Assembly (NCBI GenBank): GCA_003646995.1
Contig: QMLZ01000045.1
Location: 1-16,007, forward strand
Length of the DNA: 16,007 nucleotides
DNA from: Deltaproteobacteria bacterium
Lineage (GTDB): Bacteria > Desulfobacterota > DSM-4660 > Desulfatiglandales > Desulfatiglandaceae
Direction: 5' to 3'
The notes beneath the pieces were generated by a model that was given only the letters and a program-made list of their open reading frames with translations, was not told the origin of the DNA and searched no databases. Below, one piece after another: positions 14,514 through 16,007 of this stretch (the first letter of the stretch is position 1; every line of letters starts with the position of its first letter). The translations under genes were made by a program, and so were the position numbers.

Positions 14514-16007
14514 GAGAAATAAAGGTGCCATAGAGGGCATTGTTCAAGGCGTCGGCTTCAGACCATTTGTATATAAACTAGCCCAGCGTTACGGGCTAAG
14601 CGGTTACGTTACCAATACACCCACTGGGGTTATCCTTGAAGTTGAAGGGGAAGACAGTAACATAACCCGATTCCGAAATGCCCTGATGTCCTGCCCTCCG
14701 CCCTTGGCTTATATTTCTTCGGCCGACTGGCAAGAAATCCCCCCGAAAAAAGAGCAAGGCTTTCAGATTATAAAGAGCCAAGTAGGGCAAGAGCGATCCA
14801 CCCTTATCTCACCGGACGTATGCATTTGCGAGGATTGCCTAAGAGAAATGTTCGATCCCAGGGATCGACGCTACCGCTATCCGTTCATCAACTGCACCAA
14901 CTGCGGTCCCAGATACACGATCATTCAAGATATACCCTACGACCGTGCTACAACTACCATGAAAGTCTTCCGGATGTGCCCCTCGTGCCAGAAAGAATAC
15001 GAGGACCCCTCTGACAGAAGGTTTCATGCCCAACCCAACGCGTGCTGGGATTGTGGGCCGCAGGTTAGTTTATATGACAGCAGCGGGAAGCAGATCATCT
15101 GCCATGACCCCGTAAGGGAAACCATCTCTCTACTAGAGCGAGGTTACATTCTAGCGATAAAAGGCCTGGGAGGGTTTCACCTAGCAGTGGATGCAGCTAA
15201 TCACAAGGCTGTGGTGAGGCTGAGGAGAAGAAAACACAGAGAGGAAAAACCCCTTGCCATCATGGTAAAAGATCTGAACACAGCCGCCACATTTGCCCAT
15301 ATTAGTGAGCGAGAGGCCGCCATACTCACCTCTATCCAAAGACCTATCGTTTTGCTGAGAAAAAGGCGCTCCCACGGGCTTTCTCCTCAAATTGCCCCCC
15401 GAAACAGGTATTTTGGGATCATGCTGCCCTATACTCCCTTGCACTACCTCCTGATGGAGGGCAAATACAAGGCTCTTGTGATGACCAGCGGCAACATGAC
15501 CGAAGAGCCCATCAACATTGACAACCATGCCGCGTTTGAAAACCTCGGCGATATCGCCGATTTTTTTCTGGTCCACAACCGCGACATCTACCTAAGGAGC
15601 GATGACTCGGTGGTCAGGGTAGTAGCGGGTGTGCCGCGCCAAATAAGACGCTCGCGTGGGTATGTTCCTGTTCCCATATTTCTTTCTCAAAAGACCCCCG
15701 CTCCTGCTCCCACCCTGGCGGTAGGCGCTGAGCTCAAAAACACGGTGTGTCTCACCAAGGACAACAGGGCCTTCCTCAGCCAGCACATAGGCGACATGGA
15801 GAACCTAGAAACGTATCAATTCTTCGAGCTCACCATAACACACCTTCAAAAAATATTGGAAATTGACCCCGAGGTGGTGGCCTGCGATCTGCATCCTGAT
15901 TACCTGAGCACAAGATTTGCCAAGGCCCAAAACAAGTATCCCGTGATTACCGTTCAGCACCACCATGCACATATCGTGAGCTGCATGGCCGAACACGGCC
16001 TTTCAGG
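14506..16007 (+). CDS. hypF: Carbamoyltransferase HypF (partial, 3' end outside window)
   Basis: HypF makes the carbamoyl group from carbamoyl phosphate and ATP and passes it to HypE, the first step toward the CN ligands of the [NiFe] iron. The frame is open for 500 codons to the window end; full proteins are about 750-770 residues. Domains in order are acylphosphatase (GIVQGVGFRPF at 11-21, with Arg19 and Asn37), two zinc fingers of form Cx2Cx18Cx2C (C108/C111/C130/C133 and C158/C161/C180/C183), a YrdC-like domain (KGLGGFHLAVDA, 219-230; MTSGN, 326-330), and the start of the Kae1-like domain (VGAELKNTVCL, 406-416) with the metal motif HHHAH (485-489). The ATG at 14506 overlaps the hypB end by 8 bp. 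No frameshift is seen in the visible part. Confidence 0.97.
   Translation, partial: MLKRNKGAIEGIVQGVGFRPFVYKLAQRYGLSGYVTNTPTGVILEVEGEDSNITRFRNALMSCPPPLAYISSADWQEIPPKKEQGFQIIKSQVGQERSTLISPDVCICEDCLREMFDPRDRRYRYPFINCTNCGPRYTIIQDIPYDRATTTMKVFRMCPSCQKEYEDPSDRRFHAQPNACWDCGPQVSLYDSSGKQIICHDPVRETISLLERGYILAIKGLGGFHLAVDAANHKAVVRLRRRKHREEKPLAIMVKDLNTAATFAHISEREAAILTSIQRPIVLLRKRRSHGLSPQIAPRNRYFGIMLPYTPLHYLLMEGKYKALVMTSGNMTEEPINIDNHAAFENLGDIADFFLVHNRDIYLRSDDSVVRVVAGVPRQIRRSRGYVPVPIFLSQKTPAPAPTLAVGAELKNTVCLTKDNRAFLSQHIGDMENLETYQFFELTITHLQKILEIDPEVVACDLHPDYLSTRFAKAQNKYPVITVQHHHAHIVSCMAEHGLS

Noticed and set aside
1..16007. CRISPR arrays, tRNA or rRNA genes, insertion sequences, phage or defence genes
   Set aside because: No repeated spacer pattern, cloverleaf sequence, transposase or integrase motif was seen; nearly all sequence is covered by conserved chromosomal genes.

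Overview
The window reads as a chromosomal, gene-dense segment of an anaerobic Gram-negative bacterium, most likely a deltaproteobacterium in the broad sense (Desulfobacterota, Syntrophobacterales-like). This is inferred from four things: an F0 atpB-atpE pair apart from F1 genes, with a leader-like N-terminus on subunit c; a Rex redox repressor; a RACo/DUF4445-type ATPase typical of corrinoid-using anaerobes; and a hydrogenase maturation cluster headed by a DUF2333-type membrane protein. I see no rRNA, tRNA, CRISPR array, insertion sequence or phage gene.

Layout. Positions 2-1079 (+) carry the end of atpB and a complete atpE, closed by a strong hairpin terminator at 1095-1125. Rex (1254-1898, +) follows, with a good Rex operator match in its leader, suggesting autoregulation by NADH/NAD+. 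Rex converges on the leftward pdxA-uvrA pair (5802-1892, -); the rex and uvrA stop ends overlap by 7 bp. A 222-bp divergent region holds promoter-like sites facing both ways.

Rightward from 6025 are two signalling genes: an HDOD-GAF histidine kinase and a REC-PAS-kinase-REC hybrid kinase 16 bp downstream. They look like one phosphorelay with no DNA-binding output in the window. After a 166-bp gap come a YjbQ/UPF0047 protein (10329-10745) and, 1 bp later, an ASKHA ATPase of the RACo family (10747-12318). This ATPase begins at the linker region and has no N-terminal [2Fe-2S] domain. The pair is the least explained part of the window.

A near-consensus sigma70 promoter at 12340-12369 then drives a DUF2333-type membrane protein, hypA, hypB and hypF (12498 to the window end). 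HypA and HypB insert nickel into [NiFe] hydrogenase. HypF starts synthesis of the CN ligands; it is cut by the window end after 500 residues and no stop codon is reached. No hydrogenase structural gene is visible.

Themes are energy metabolism and redox control (ATP synthase, Rex, hydrogenase maturation), sensing, and housekeeping (uvrA, pdxA). All intergenic gaps are under 300 bp and each is described below. Family calls rest on motifs read by eye; no database search was possible.
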